Virus record (IMG/VR): IMGVR_UViG_3300010148_003999
Coordinates: 1 to 50,697 of that record
Direction: 5' to 3' (one strand)
DNA from: a virus
DNA: 50,697 bases
Made by a program: the position numbers and the translations under genes. Under the pieces are notes generated by a model. The model was not told where the DNA came from. It searched no databases and worked only from the letters and a program-made list of their open reading frames with translations. Numbering within the stretch: position 1 is the first letter of the stretch; each line of letters opens with the position of its first letter. Below, one piece after another: positions 17,241 through 24,359 of the stretch.

Positions 17241-18689
17241 TTATACGAATGAATTAAATGAAGTATTATTATTTGTTAAAGGTGTATAAATTGATGATTC
17301 TTCGAATACATTAGCTGGAATAATCTTATTTTTAACTAGTATTTTATTGTGTAGAGATTTTGTGTCTTTATTAGCTAATGTTGACACGGTACCTTCACTT
17401 TCATGATGAAAATAAATAAACATAGCCTGAGGAATTCTTTTACCTATATAACCAAATTGCATCATTCTTAACCACATATCATAATCTTCCCACCCTTTTA
17501 AATTTTCATCATACCCCCCTACAGAGTCAAAAGCTTCTCTACTAAACATAGAACAATTAACAATAAAAGGCCCCTGTACTAACCTATTTTCACTCCATTC
17601 AGGTCTCTTTTCAACACCTCTCATCTGTCCTTCATGAATAGTATCACAATATATAGGACTATATTTATTATTTTGTTGTATTACATTAACACAACTCTCC
17701 ACATACATGGGATGGATTAAATCGTCCGAATCTAAAGGTAAAATATATTTTCCTTTTGATGATTTAATTCCTTCATTCCTTGCTTTTGAAGGCCCACCAT
17801 TTTCTTGGAATATTATTTTAGTATTAGGTAAATTTAATGTTTTTAATTTTAAACGAGTAAATTCATCTGTAGAACCATCATCTATTATAATAATTTCTAT
17901 ATTTTTATAACTTTGATTAAAAACAGAAATAAGTGCTCTATCTAAGGTTTTACCATAATTATAAACAGGCATTATAATAGATACTAAAGGTTTATCCTTT
18001 TTATATTTAAGTTCTGGTTGAACTAAACTAACCATAAGTGGTAAACTATCATTATATTTTTCACTAAATATAATTCTATTTTTTTCCCACTCTTCGTTGG
18101 TTTGTCCTATAGAAAGATGAGTGATATCAATATTAGATATAACACCTATCTTTACGTCTTTTAAAAAGTTTTGTACACAAAAATTTAAGTCATAAAAATG
18201 AAAACCTTTTACATTTTCATCAAAATCTACCTTAATATTTTTTTTATTTACAGCAAAAAATAATCCATCTACTAGCACTGAGGGTAATATATTAGTACCA
18301 AATCTAGGATTATAAGTTGACAACCATCTTTTATCTTCATGTTCGTGATATACTTGGCCCATCATTTCAGAAGGTATTTCCCACCATTTTCCAGATTTAG
18401 GTAAATACCTACAACCAGCAACACCTAATATACCGTATTCTGTTTTTTGAAAGTGTTTAAGTAATTTTCTACCCCAGTTTTTAGTATCAAATTTTATATC
18501 ATCATGACAAAATAAAACAATATCATTTTTAGAATCCTTTAATCCCATGTTGTAGACTTCAGTTAGTGAATATTTACCTGGATTTTCATAAGGTAAAATT
18601 TCTATTTTGTGTACACCTGAAGTGGATTTTATTAAATCTACAAAATCTTTATTTATTTTTTTTGAACTAAATACTACTGATAATGACAT
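17241..18689 (-). CDS. Two-domain GT2 glycosyltransferase
   Basis: A 482-residue protein with two GT-A domains. Domain 1 (about 1-220) has NDIVLFCHDDIKFDTKNWG and an FYDLNFCVQNF segment, a divergent GT2-like pattern. Domain 2 (about 235-460) is classic: VSIIMPVYNYGKTLDRAL, IIIDDGSTDE, GGPSKARNEGI, LPLDSDDLIHP and GWEDYDMWLRM. Such fusions can add alternating sugars or extend a repeat unit. It is the first glycan gene after dUTPase (5 bp gap), so transcription may enter the cluster through dut. Confidence 0.88.
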   Translation of the reverse strand: MSLSVVFSSKKINKDFVDLIKSTSGVHKIEILPYENPGKYSLTEVYNMGLKDSKNDIVLFCHDDIKFDTKNWGRKLLKHFQKTEYGILGVAGCRYLPKSGKWWEIPSEMMGQVYHEHEDKRWLSTYNPRFGTNILPSVLVDGLFFAVNKKNIKVDFDENVKGFHFYDLNFCVQNFLKDVKIGVISNIDITHLSIGQTNEEWEKNRIIFSEKYNDSLPLMVSLVQPELKYKKDKPLVSIIMPVYNYGKTLDRALISVFNQSYKNIEIIIIDDGSTDEFTRLKLKTLNLPNTKIIFQENGGPSKARNEGIKSSKGKYILPLDSDDLIHPMYVESCVNVIQQNNKYSPIYCDTIHEGQMRGVEKRPEWSENRLVQGPFIVNCSMFSREAFDSVGGYDENLKGWEDYDMWLRMMQFGYIGKRIPQAMFIYFHHESEGTVSTLANKDTKSLHNKILVKNKIIPANVFEESSIYTPLTNNNTSFNSFV

Positions 18690-18694
18690 TTTAA

Positions 18695-19300
18695 TTAATT
18701 TATTCCTGTTGAGCCAAAACCACCATCACTTCTATTAGTTTCGCCTAATTTATTTTTTTTATTTAATTTACACCATCTACCAGAAATTACTGGTGATACT
18801 ACAGCTTGAGCAATTCTATCACCGTGACCAACTTTAAAATCGTCTTTACCTAAATTTATTAAAATAACTTTGATTTCACCGGTATACCCACGGTCTACAG
18901 TACCAGGAGTATTCAAAACAGTTATACCATTTTTTGCCGCTAAACCACTTCTAGGTCTTACCTGAATTTCCATACTCTCAGGTAATTCGAAATGTAACCC
19001 AGTAGGTATTAATTTTATTTCACCAGATTTAATAATAATATTATCATCTAGATTAGCTCTTAAATCCATCCCACTATCATCAAGATATTTGTGTTTTGGG
19101 TCTTCGTTATTTGATTTGTTAATAAAATTAACTTGAACTTTTAATTCTTCTTTGGCCGCGTTAAAAGAATCTTCTTCTATTTTTTTTATAGTGTCGTCAT
19201 CCAAACCAACACCTTTTAATATAGTAGTGTCATCCATTTTTTTTGGGTTGTTCTTAGCTAAAGACATTATTTCTTTCCAGGTGTTACTGTTTTTATCCAT
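18695..19300 (-). CDS. dut: dUTP diphosphatase
   Basis: Hydrolyses dUTP to dUMP and pyrophosphate. All five trimeric dUTPase motifs are present: DDSGMDLRA, RPRSGLAAK, NTPGTVDRGYTGEIKV, GDRIAQAVV and the C-terminal RSDGGFGSTG arm. I choose the ATG at 19300 (201 residues); an earlier ATG at 19354 would put 18 residues inside the preceding gene. Even so, an N-terminal extension of about 55 residues (charged, helical) precedes the core, longer than usual for phage dUTPases. It overlaps the upstream small gene by 8 bp. Confidence 0.94.
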   Translation of the reverse strand: MDKNSNTWKEIMSLAKNNPKKMDDTTILKGVGLDDDTIKKIEEDSFNAAKEELKVQVNFINKSNNEDPKHKYLDDSGMDLRANLDDNIIIKSGEIKLIPTGLHFELPESMEIQVRPRSGLAAKNGITVLNTPGTVDRGYTGEIKVILINLGKDDFKVGHGDRIAQAVVSPVISGRWCKLNKKNKLGETNRSDGGFGSTGIN

Positions 19301-19523
19301 AGTATTTTGGTGTAAGTTCTGGGTGTAATATATCCTCAAAGGGAGCCTTAACAATCGAAACTATTTCAGAATCTCTCGTATCTTCCGCTAGATAAGGAGC
19401 AAGTCTTTTATTTACCTCAAAAACAGATTCAGCTTCTACTATATATTTAAATTTTTTTACTTTTGCGTTACCTTCATTATCTAAAACTCCAGTCTCAAAC
19501 GCGATTATTGCTTGATAGTACAT
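19293..19523 (-). CDS. Small hypothetical protein
   Basis: A 76-residue protein from the ATG at 19523 (MYYQAIIAFETGVLDN). The longer open frame begins at 19616, inside the CDGSH gene, so I reject that start. The sequence alternates beta strands (AIIAFETG, KFKYIVEAES, SEIVSIVKAPF), which resembles small phage proteins of unknown function. Its end overlaps dut by 8 bp and it starts 4 bp after the CDGSH stop codon. I do not recognise the family. Confidence 0.6.
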   Translation of the reverse strand: MYYQAIIAFETGVLDNEGNAKVKKFKYIVEAESVFEVNKRLAPYLAEDTRDSEIVSIVKAPFEDILHPELTPKYYG

Positions 19524-19527
19524 ATTT

Positions 19528-19707
19528 TTATCCTTTAAATTTTTCTGATTTATGTGTTCCATCACACATTGGTTGGTTTTTACTTTTACCACATCTACAC
19601 AACGCATAATTTTCACTTACTGTTACTTTTTTACCACCTTTAGTTACTGTGGTTTCTCCTTTGACCAAAATAGGTCCATTTTCTATAATATTAATTTCTA
19701 CTGCCAT
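19528..19707 (-). CDS. CDGSH-type iron-sulfur protein, 59 residues
   Basis: A short gene starting at an ATG at 19707. The protein contains LCRCGKSKNQPMCDGTHK, an exact match to the CDGSH pattern C-x-C-x2-(S/T)-x3-P-x-C-D-G-(S/A/T)-H. Ligands are Cys37, Cys39, Cys48 and His52, expected to bind a redox-active, pH-sensitive [2Fe-2S] cluster. Bacterial proteins of this minimal size exist and act in electron transfer or cluster handling; a phage role is unknown. The N-terminal half is a short beta segment (EINIIENGPILVKGETTV). The gene lies between a small membrane protein (9 bp gap) and a 76-residue unknown. Confidence 0.85.
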   Translation of the reverse strand: MAVEINIIENGPILVKGETTVTKGGKKVTVSENYALCRCGKSKNQPMCDGTHKSEKFKG

Positions 19708-19716
19708 TATTTTTTT

Positions 19717-19902
19717 TCATTTCTTTGTTCTTTTATGTTTGTTCCATACATTAACTGGGTCATTCTTTGAGCGTCCACTATCCCATTTATTCATGTCTTC
19801 CATAAATTTCTTTTGTCGTTCTACTCTTACGCCTTCTTCTATCGCATATTTACCTAAAAAGTAAATTCCTAATATAACTGATATTAGTATGATTGTTGTC
19901 AT
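19717..19902 (-). CDS. Small single-pass membrane protein
   Basis: A 61-residue protein with one hydrophobic segment at the N-terminus (TTIILISVILGIYFLGKYA, residues 2-20), followed by a basic and acidic cytoplasmic-type tail (EEGVRVERQKKFMEDMNKW). It ends in a lysine-rich tail. Topology is probably N-out, C-in. It lies 1 bp after the acidic repeat protein and 9 bp before the CDGSH gene. It could be an inner-membrane effector or a host takeover factor; no family recognised. Confidence 0.6.
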   Translation of the reverse strand: MTTIILISVILGIYFLGKYAIEEGVRVERQKKFMEDMNKWDSGRSKNDPVNVWNKHKRTKK

Positions 19903-19903
19903 A

Positions 19904-20335
19904 TTACATATATTCGTTAACTGCTTCGTATATTAATTCTTGTTCTTCTTCATTAAAGTTTTCTTCCCCCTCTAAGAATGTAGCGTCACCACCATGGTCA
20001 TCACTATATTCTTCTACAATAAACTTATGTTCACCATAAGAACCATAAGCTTCGAACTTAAATGCGAACCAAGTTTCGTAATTATCCTCAACATAAACTT
20101 TATCATTACCAGCTTCATCAAGTGTGTCAACATAAGTCATATCATCCAACTGTTCAAAAATAACTTCTTTATCTTCATCAGTGAAATTTTCTTCACCTTC
20201 CATATAAACAAGTTCTCTTTCGTCGTTCATATCTTCTATACTAACTTTAAAATCTTTTCCTTTATACTTTCCAATGTAAGTGTGTTTGCCCTCTTCGTGG
20301 GTCTTTACTTTGTCATTAATTACTACTTCTGCCAT
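19904..20335 (-). CDS. Acidic protein with internal duplication
   Basis: A 143-residue, highly acidic protein. Two units resemble one another: one ends EGEENFTDEDKEVIFEQL (about residues 50-67), the other EGEENFNEEEQELIYEAV (about 121-138). Each is preceded by a beta-like stretch with lysine and aromatic residues (HTYIGKYKGKDFKVSIED; FKFEAYGSYGEHKFIVEE). This is an ancient or recent tandem duplication of a roughly 65-residue domain. I do not recognise the family. It is 11 bp downstream of a glycosyltransferase gene. A DNA-mimic or inhibitor role is only a guess based on charge. Confidence 0.65.
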   Translation of the reverse strand: MAEVVINDKVKTHEEGKHTYIGKYKGKDFKVSIEDMNDERELVYMEGEENFTDEDKEVIFEQLDDMTYVDTLDEAGNDKVYVEDNYETWFAFKFEAYGSYGEHKFIVEEYSDDHGGDATFLEGEENFNEEEQELIYEAVNEYM

Positions 20336-20346
20336 TTTTTTAATTT

Positions 20347-21582
20347 TTATGATTTTCTTATTAATTCTTTATACCATTCAGCTCTTTTTTCTGTGACTGT
20401 TTTTAGGTTATAGTGTGGTGCCATACTTTCATGAAGTTTTTCACCTAAGTCCTCAACTAAAGAAGGATTATCTATTAATCTTTTAATGTGTTTGACCCAT
20501 TGTTTATGATTTTTGTGACTCTCAACTAATAAAGCATTACCCTTAGGGTTAATTGTACCACCTCTTTGTACTGCATTTATACAATCTACAGTATATGGAC
20601 CATAGTCTTGAGCAATTAAAGCTTTTTTATGAAAAGCCGCTTCAATAACTTTTAATTGTGATTTTACTTTATTAAAAATGTGTTCTTTTAGTGGAGCAAT
20701 ACTAACATCAAAATAATTATAATTAGAAGCGTAGGTAGTAATTGGTTTTGTCCAAACTCTTCTATAAACAGAATCTAAATCTCCAGTAATATTTTTTTTC
20801 TGAAAACTTAATAATTCTTCTCTATAATCAGGGCTTAATATTTTATAATCATCAGTAAATAATTTTTCATATTTATACCAAACTGATTCTTTAGGTTTAA
20901 TAGGTCTTTGAGTTTGTTTACCCGTCCTTTCATCAAAAACTGTCATACTACCTCTTAAATCATAACCACATAAAACAAATTGGTATTTATCCTTTCTATC
21001 TGATTGAACTCTGCCGGCTACACCACGTAAAATATTTAAATCCTCAATGTGTGATGAACCACCTAACCACCCTATTCTAACTTTATCAGATTTAGTTGGG
21101 TTTGGAACATATTGTTTTTCTTCAACATCTATAGCGTTAGGAAAAATTTCCACATTTTTATTTTGTCTAGATATTTCTGAAGCAAAAACTTTTGTTGTTG
21201 TAGTTACATGTCCAGCTAGTCTTATATTTTCTTGTATTTTTTTATCAATACCATTTTTCTTAACTATATGATGTGCTGGGTGGTCTGGAGTGGGTAACCA
21301 ATAATCATCAATATCCATTATATGTGGTATACCCCAACCAGTCAGTCTTTTTGCTACAGCTTTAGAGGCATCGTAATCAGGACCAATACTTCTATGGTAA
21401 TGTACTAAATCATATTGTTTAAAAAACATATCATCATGATATGGTGGGTCATAAACAATATCAACCCAGAAATCTTCTGGATACATATTTTGTAGATAAG
21501 TATGTGGGTCTACAGACCTAAATTTAGATACACCAGTTCTATCACTTGGTAAAACGAGAATTTTGTATTTTGCTTTTTTCAT
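20347..21582 (-). CDS. GT4-like glycosyltransferase
   Basis: A 411-residue GT-B protein. KILVLPSDRTGVSKFRS is the N-terminal strand and loop, and YDLVHYHRSIG and HIMDIDDYWLP follow in the first lobe. The C-terminal lobe begins KVRIGWLGGSSHIEDL and contains FDVSIAPLKEHIFNKVKSQLK, the donor-site region where the lysine and following glutamate (IEAAFHKKALIAQ) bind the diphosphate and sugar. Similar genes are widespread in large T4-like phages. It stands apart from the main glycan cluster and follows a 51 bp gap with a weak host-type promoter candidate. Confidence 0.85.
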   Translation of the reverse strand: MKKAKYKILVLPSDRTGVSKFRSVDPHTYLQNMYPEDFWVDIVYDPPYHDDMFFKQYDLVHYHRSIGPDYDASKAVAKRLTGWGIPHIMDIDDYWLPTPDHPAHHIVKKNGIDKKIQENIRLAGHVTTTTKVFASEISRQNKNVEIFPNAIDVEEKQYVPNPTKSDKVRIGWLGGSSHIEDLNILRGVAGRVQSDRKDKYQFVLCGYDLRGSMTVFDERTGKQTQRPIKPKESVWYKYEKLFTDDYKILSPDYREELLSFQKKNITGDLDSVYRRVWTKPITTYASNYNYFDVSIAPLKEHIFNKVKSQLKVIEAAFHKKALIAQDYGPYTVDCINAVQRGGTINPKGNALLVESHKNHKQWVKHIKRLIDNPSLVEDLGEKLHESMAPHYNLKTVTEKRAEWYKELIRKS

Positions 21583-21633
21583 ACATCAATAATAAAGTAT
21601 TATATTGAATATGTCAAAGGGGTAGAGGGGTAA

Positions 21634-22242
21634 TTATTTAACAGTTTTACTTGATGTTATTTTTCCGTAAAAAATTTTATTTCCAACTCTAAATTGGAAA
21701 TTTTCGTCAGTATCTTTTTTAAGACCTATAGTCTCATTTAATAATTCTTTTACTGATTCTTTAATTATAGATTTTAAATTTTTAGAAGTTATTTTTTTAG
21801 TAGGTTGTGTTGTTACTGGTTGTGATACTTGTTGAGATACTTTTTGTGGTGTAGAAGAACTTAATCCCTGTTTAGACATTTGTTTTTGTACTCCAGATAA
21901 AAATTCTTCACTTAAACCAACACCACCACCATTAAATGGAATGTCTGGAATCGGATTTTCAATCATAGCTTTTTTAATAGCATCTGGTAATCTAGATTTA
22001 TTTATCCTATCTTCTGTTAAATTTGCTTTCGGTGACAAGTCCTGTCTACCAGAATTTACGTCAACAGTAGGTAATGACTGTGGTACGGACTGTTGTGGTG
22101 GTTGAGATAATAACCCCGTAGAATCTGTAACGCTAGATTGTGGTAGATTAACATTACCTTTTGTAAAATTACCATCAGAAACTTTATTCATTACTTTTTT
22201 AGCGTTTATTAAAGATTGTTGTAACGTTGTCATGTCTGCCAT
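21634..22242 (-). CDS. Hypothetical protein, low-complexity, possibly virion
   Basis: A 202-residue protein rich in Gln, Ser, Pro and Thr (VTDSTGLLSQPPQQSVPQS; TPQKVSQQVSQPVTTQP), hence probably partly disordered. A short helical module near the C-terminus reads KKITSKNLKSIIKESVKELL and resembles amphipathic modules in other proteins of this window. The last 30 residues (FQFRVGNKIFYGKITSSK) look beta. It lies 4 bp after a WYL-like gene. I infer a late or virion-related protein from neighbours; function unknown. Confidence 0.5.
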   Translation of the reverse strand: MADMTTLQQSLINAKKVMNKVSDGNFTKGNVNLPQSSVTDSTGLLSQPPQQSVPQSLPTVDVNSGRQDLSPKANLTEDRINKSRLPDAIKKAMIENPIPDIPFNGGGVGLSEEFLSGVQKQMSKQGLSSSTPQKVSQQVSQPVTTQPTKKITSKNLKSIIKESVKELLNETIGLKKDTDENFQFRVGNKIFYGKITSSKTVK

Positions 22243-22246
22243 AGTT

Positions 22247-22648
22247 TTAAAATTTTGAATTGTACATTACTCTACTCATAGAGTTGTCCCCTACAGGATT
22301 ATATAATGGAGGTTCATTAAAAGTCAAGAATAAACTGTCTTCACCTTTTTGTGGTTTCATACTTTTTATTCTATCTACCCTAAATAATCTCCAGTCAGGT
22401 AAAGGTATACCTTTTTCATTAACTTTTAAAGAGGGACCTGAGGTTTGGTAGGCTCTAATAACTGGATTATTTTTTTTAGAGTAACCATAAGCTACTGGTT
22501 GTATAACTCTTACTTGACTTCCTTGTGGTAATTTTTCATCATCCATATAACGTAACTCACAAGTATGTTTATTAGTAACAGCATCTTTTATGACACTATT
22601 AGAAACTTGTTCAGTTAATAAGTCTATTAAAGAGTTAAATAGGTTCAT
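22247..22648 (-). CDS. WYL-like small protein
   Basis: A 133-residue protein. After an amphipathic N-terminus (LFNSLIDLLTEQ), a beta-rich part reads CELRYMDDE, RVIQPVAYGYSKKNNPVIRAYQ and WRLFRVDRIKSMK. This order matches the small SH3-like WYL fold (basic contact, P-x-x-Y-G-Y, then R-x-F-R-x-D-R-I). WYL domains bind nucleic acids or ligands and regulate many systems, but stand-alone phage versions are uncharacterised. It is 2 bp after the next gene upstream. Confidence 0.5.
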   Translation of the reverse strand: MNLFNSLIDLLTEQVSNSVIKDAVTNKHTCELRYMDDEKLPQGSQVRVIQPVAYGYSKKNNPVIRAYQTSGPSLKVNEKGIPLPDWRLFRVDRIKSMKPQKGEDSLFLTFNEPPLYNPVGDNSMSRVMYNSKF

Positions 22649-22650
22649 TT

Positions 22651-23007
22651 TTAAGCGGGTGGAGTATTAGTTGATGCTACGAACCCCGGACCAGAATCTA
22701 AGTTTCCTGCACTATACTCATTTTTTTTACTAAAAAGATTAGTTTTTAGGTTATTATTTCTACCTGTATTAGCCTCTCCGTTACCAAAAATATCAGTACG
22801 AGTACCTATGTCTTCTCCAAAAACATCTAAATAGTTTGCGTTACCTCTACCTCTATCATCACCATCAGCTAAAGCGTTTGGATGGTTAACGCTATAACCA
22901 TCACTATCTGATGTAGGGTATACATTTTTAACTAAATTTTGTTTTCTAAATTTTGCAGCTAATTCTGTTAGTTTTTCACCTGGTTTGTTTTGTGTGTAAT
23001 CTGGCAT
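22651..23007 (-). CDS. Hypothetical protein
   Basis: A 118-residue, hydrophilic protein rich in Gly, Asn and Asp (NALADGDDRGRGNANYLDV; GNGEANTGRNNNLKTNL). It has no hydrophobic core segment and is probably disordered, like some virion or assembly proteins. It starts MPDYTQNKPGEKLTELAAKF and ends in NTPPA. Neighbours on both sides are also unknown and may share the late promoter upstream of 24307. No function can be assigned. Confidence 0.5.
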   Translation of the reverse strand: MPDYTQNKPGEKLTELAAKFRKQNLVKNVYPTSDSDGYSVNHPNALADGDDRGRGNANYLDVFGEDIGTRTDIFGNGEANTGRNNNLKTNLFSKKNEYSAGNLDSGPGFVASTNTPPA

Positions 23008-23013
23008 AATTTT

Positions 23014-23469
23014 TTATTTTAAAAGTTGTTTTATTCTATCTATTTCTTCATAAATAGCTCTATTATTATTTATATCATCACTTTTAGTGGCAATTTTTAT
23101 TTTTCTTATTTTAGTAGGGTTTTTTGACCTGTCCTTTGTGTGAGTTTTTTTAAAAACATTTTCTTCACCAGTATTCTGTCTAATTTTTTTAGATTTATAA
23201 ACATTATCTCTTCTTTGACCTAAAGAACTGTTAATGAAATTTAACATATCTTCACCACCTACAGTCTCATACTCCATACCTTCTAAATCATTTTCTAATT
23301 CATGTTTTAGTTTTTTAGCTTGTGAATAAGTAATGTATCCATCATTTACAATGTTATTACATCTACTATAACCCTTATCATTTTTATTTATAGAAGATAA
23401 ATTATCTTTTAACAATTCTAGTAAAGGTTCTGGGATAGAATACTTATCGTTTTTTAAATCCTTATTCAT
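23014..23469 (-). CDS. Hypothetical protein, basic and charged
   Basis: A 151-residue protein, mostly helical and charged. Residues near 95-130 are very basic (KTHTKDRSKNPTKIRKIKIATK), which may contact nucleic acid. Both ends are amphipathic (PEPLLELLKDNLSSINK; IYEEIDRIKQLLK). Its start overlaps the end of the 281-residue gene by 8 bp. I do not recognise it; a head-core or packaging-related role is only a possibility given position and charge. Confidence 0.55.
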   Translation of the reverse strand: MNKDLKNDKYSIPEPLLELLKDNLSSINKNDKGYSRCNNIVNDGYITYSQAKKLKHELENDLEGMEYETVGGEDMLNFINSSLGQRRDNVYKSKKIRQNTGEENVFKKTHTKDRSKNPTKIRKIKIATKSDDINNNRAIYEEIDRIKQLLK

Positions 23470-24307
23470 CCCAATAATTTTTTAATTCACCATAAAAAGA
23501 ATCTAGGTCTTTAATGCCCTCAGCTTTTATTATTTTAATTAATTTTTTAATAGAATTTTTTACCACACTAGAATTATTGTTATTTTTTTCTCGTAACTCA
23601 CCATCGTCAGATTTACTATTTAAAATAACTTCTAACATTTTTTTTACTTTATCTTCAGATATTTTTTTTAAACGTTCTTTTTCAGTAAGTCTTTGGTAGT
23701 TATCACCTTTTTTGTCTAGATTTTCTGTTTTACCCATATCTTCAGCTCTATCTTTAGCTTCTTCCGTATCCATATCGTGTTCTTTTTCAAAGTACTCTAT
23801 AGTTTCTTCAGCATCCATATTCTTAGTTTCTTCGTAACCTAAAGTTTTACTTAAGTCATTTTCTTCTATAGATTCACCATAATATCTTTTAAAGTAGTGA
23901 CCAGCACCAGTCCAAGTCCCAGCTTGTCTAGTTCCTTTAACAACATCGTCAGTTGTTTTTTTAGAACCAAGAGTCTTAACGTTTTCACTACCCATAGGAA
24001 TTTTACTACTTTGCATAGACCCATCAAAATCAATTAATTCATTAACTTCTTCCTCAGTATCGGTATTTTCATCTTCTTTTTCTAATATGTCATCTATTAA
24101 TTCTAAGTGTTTTTTCTTATCGGTAGTTTTAGATGCCTCATCTAAACAAATAGCTGTAAACCTATCTGATTTAGGTTCTATTTTAAATTTAAAAATTTCA
24201 GATAACATTAAAAAATCTAATGGTGATGAGTTATTACCACTTAATATATCCTCCTTAATTAACTTTAGTTTGCCCAATACTTTCTCTATCGCTGCGGTTC
24301 TTTTCAT
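23462..24307 (-). CDS. Hypothetical acidic protein, possible structural or scaffold role
   Basis: A 281-residue, strongly charged protein. It opens MKRTAAIEKVLGKLKLIKED, a basic amphipathic helix with an IKE site resembling T4-type prohead protease sites. The centre is very acidic (EKEDENTDTEEEVNELIDFD) and includes a GTRQAGTWTGAGHYFKRYY segment. It is first in a minus-strand block and has a TATTTATA element 13 bp upstream, so it is probably late-expressed. Scaffold or internal head protein is an inference. Confidence 0.55.
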   Translation of the reverse strand: MKRTAAIEKVLGKLKLIKEDILSGNNSSPLDFLMLSEIFKFKIEPKSDRFTAICLDEASKTTDKKKHLELIDDILEKEDENTDTEEEVNELIDFDGSMQSSKIPMGSENVKTLGSKKTTDDVVKGTRQAGTWTGAGHYFKRYYGESIEENDLSKTLGYEETKNMDAEETIEYFEKEHDMDTEEAKDRAEDMGKTENLDKKGDNYQRLTEKERLKKISEDKVKKMLEVILNSKSDDGELREKNNNNSSVVKNSIKKLIKIIKAEGIKDLDSFYGELKNYWDE

Positions 24308-24320
24308 TTTTACTTTTATA

Positions 24321-24328
24321 TATAAATA
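24321..24328 (-). promoter_or_regulatory. Putative late promoter element (TATTTATA)
   Basis: Sense-strand ATATTTATATATAAAAG, 13 bp before the ATG of the 281-residue gene at 24307. It matches the element shared by structural genes in this window. It lies back to back with an element serving the plus-strand gene at 24360. Confidence 0.55.
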
Positions 24329-24346
24329 TCTAAACCAATCAAATAG

Positions 24347-24354
24347 TATTTATT
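24347..24354 (+). promoter_or_regulatory. Putative late promoter element (TATTTATT variant)
   Basis: The element ends only 5 bp before the ATG at 24360, so the transcript would be leaderless or nearly so. The same arrangement, TATTTATT then ATATGGGA, occurs at 42553. Confidence 0.45.
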
Positions 24355-24359
24355 ATTAT

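Noticed and set aside
19524-19616. Start of the 107-residue frame at 19616
   Set aside because: It lies inside the CDGSH gene; ATG at 19523 right after that gene's stop is a better start.
21583-21633. Host-type promoter upstream of the GT4-like gene at 21582
   Set aside because: TTTG-N20-TATTATTG has a mismatch in the -7 element; too weak to list as a feature in AT-rich DNA.
24087-24359. Upstream extension of the cysteine-rich gene to 24087
   Set aside because: Overlaps the 281-residue minus gene and both promoter elements; ATG at 24360 follows its own element.
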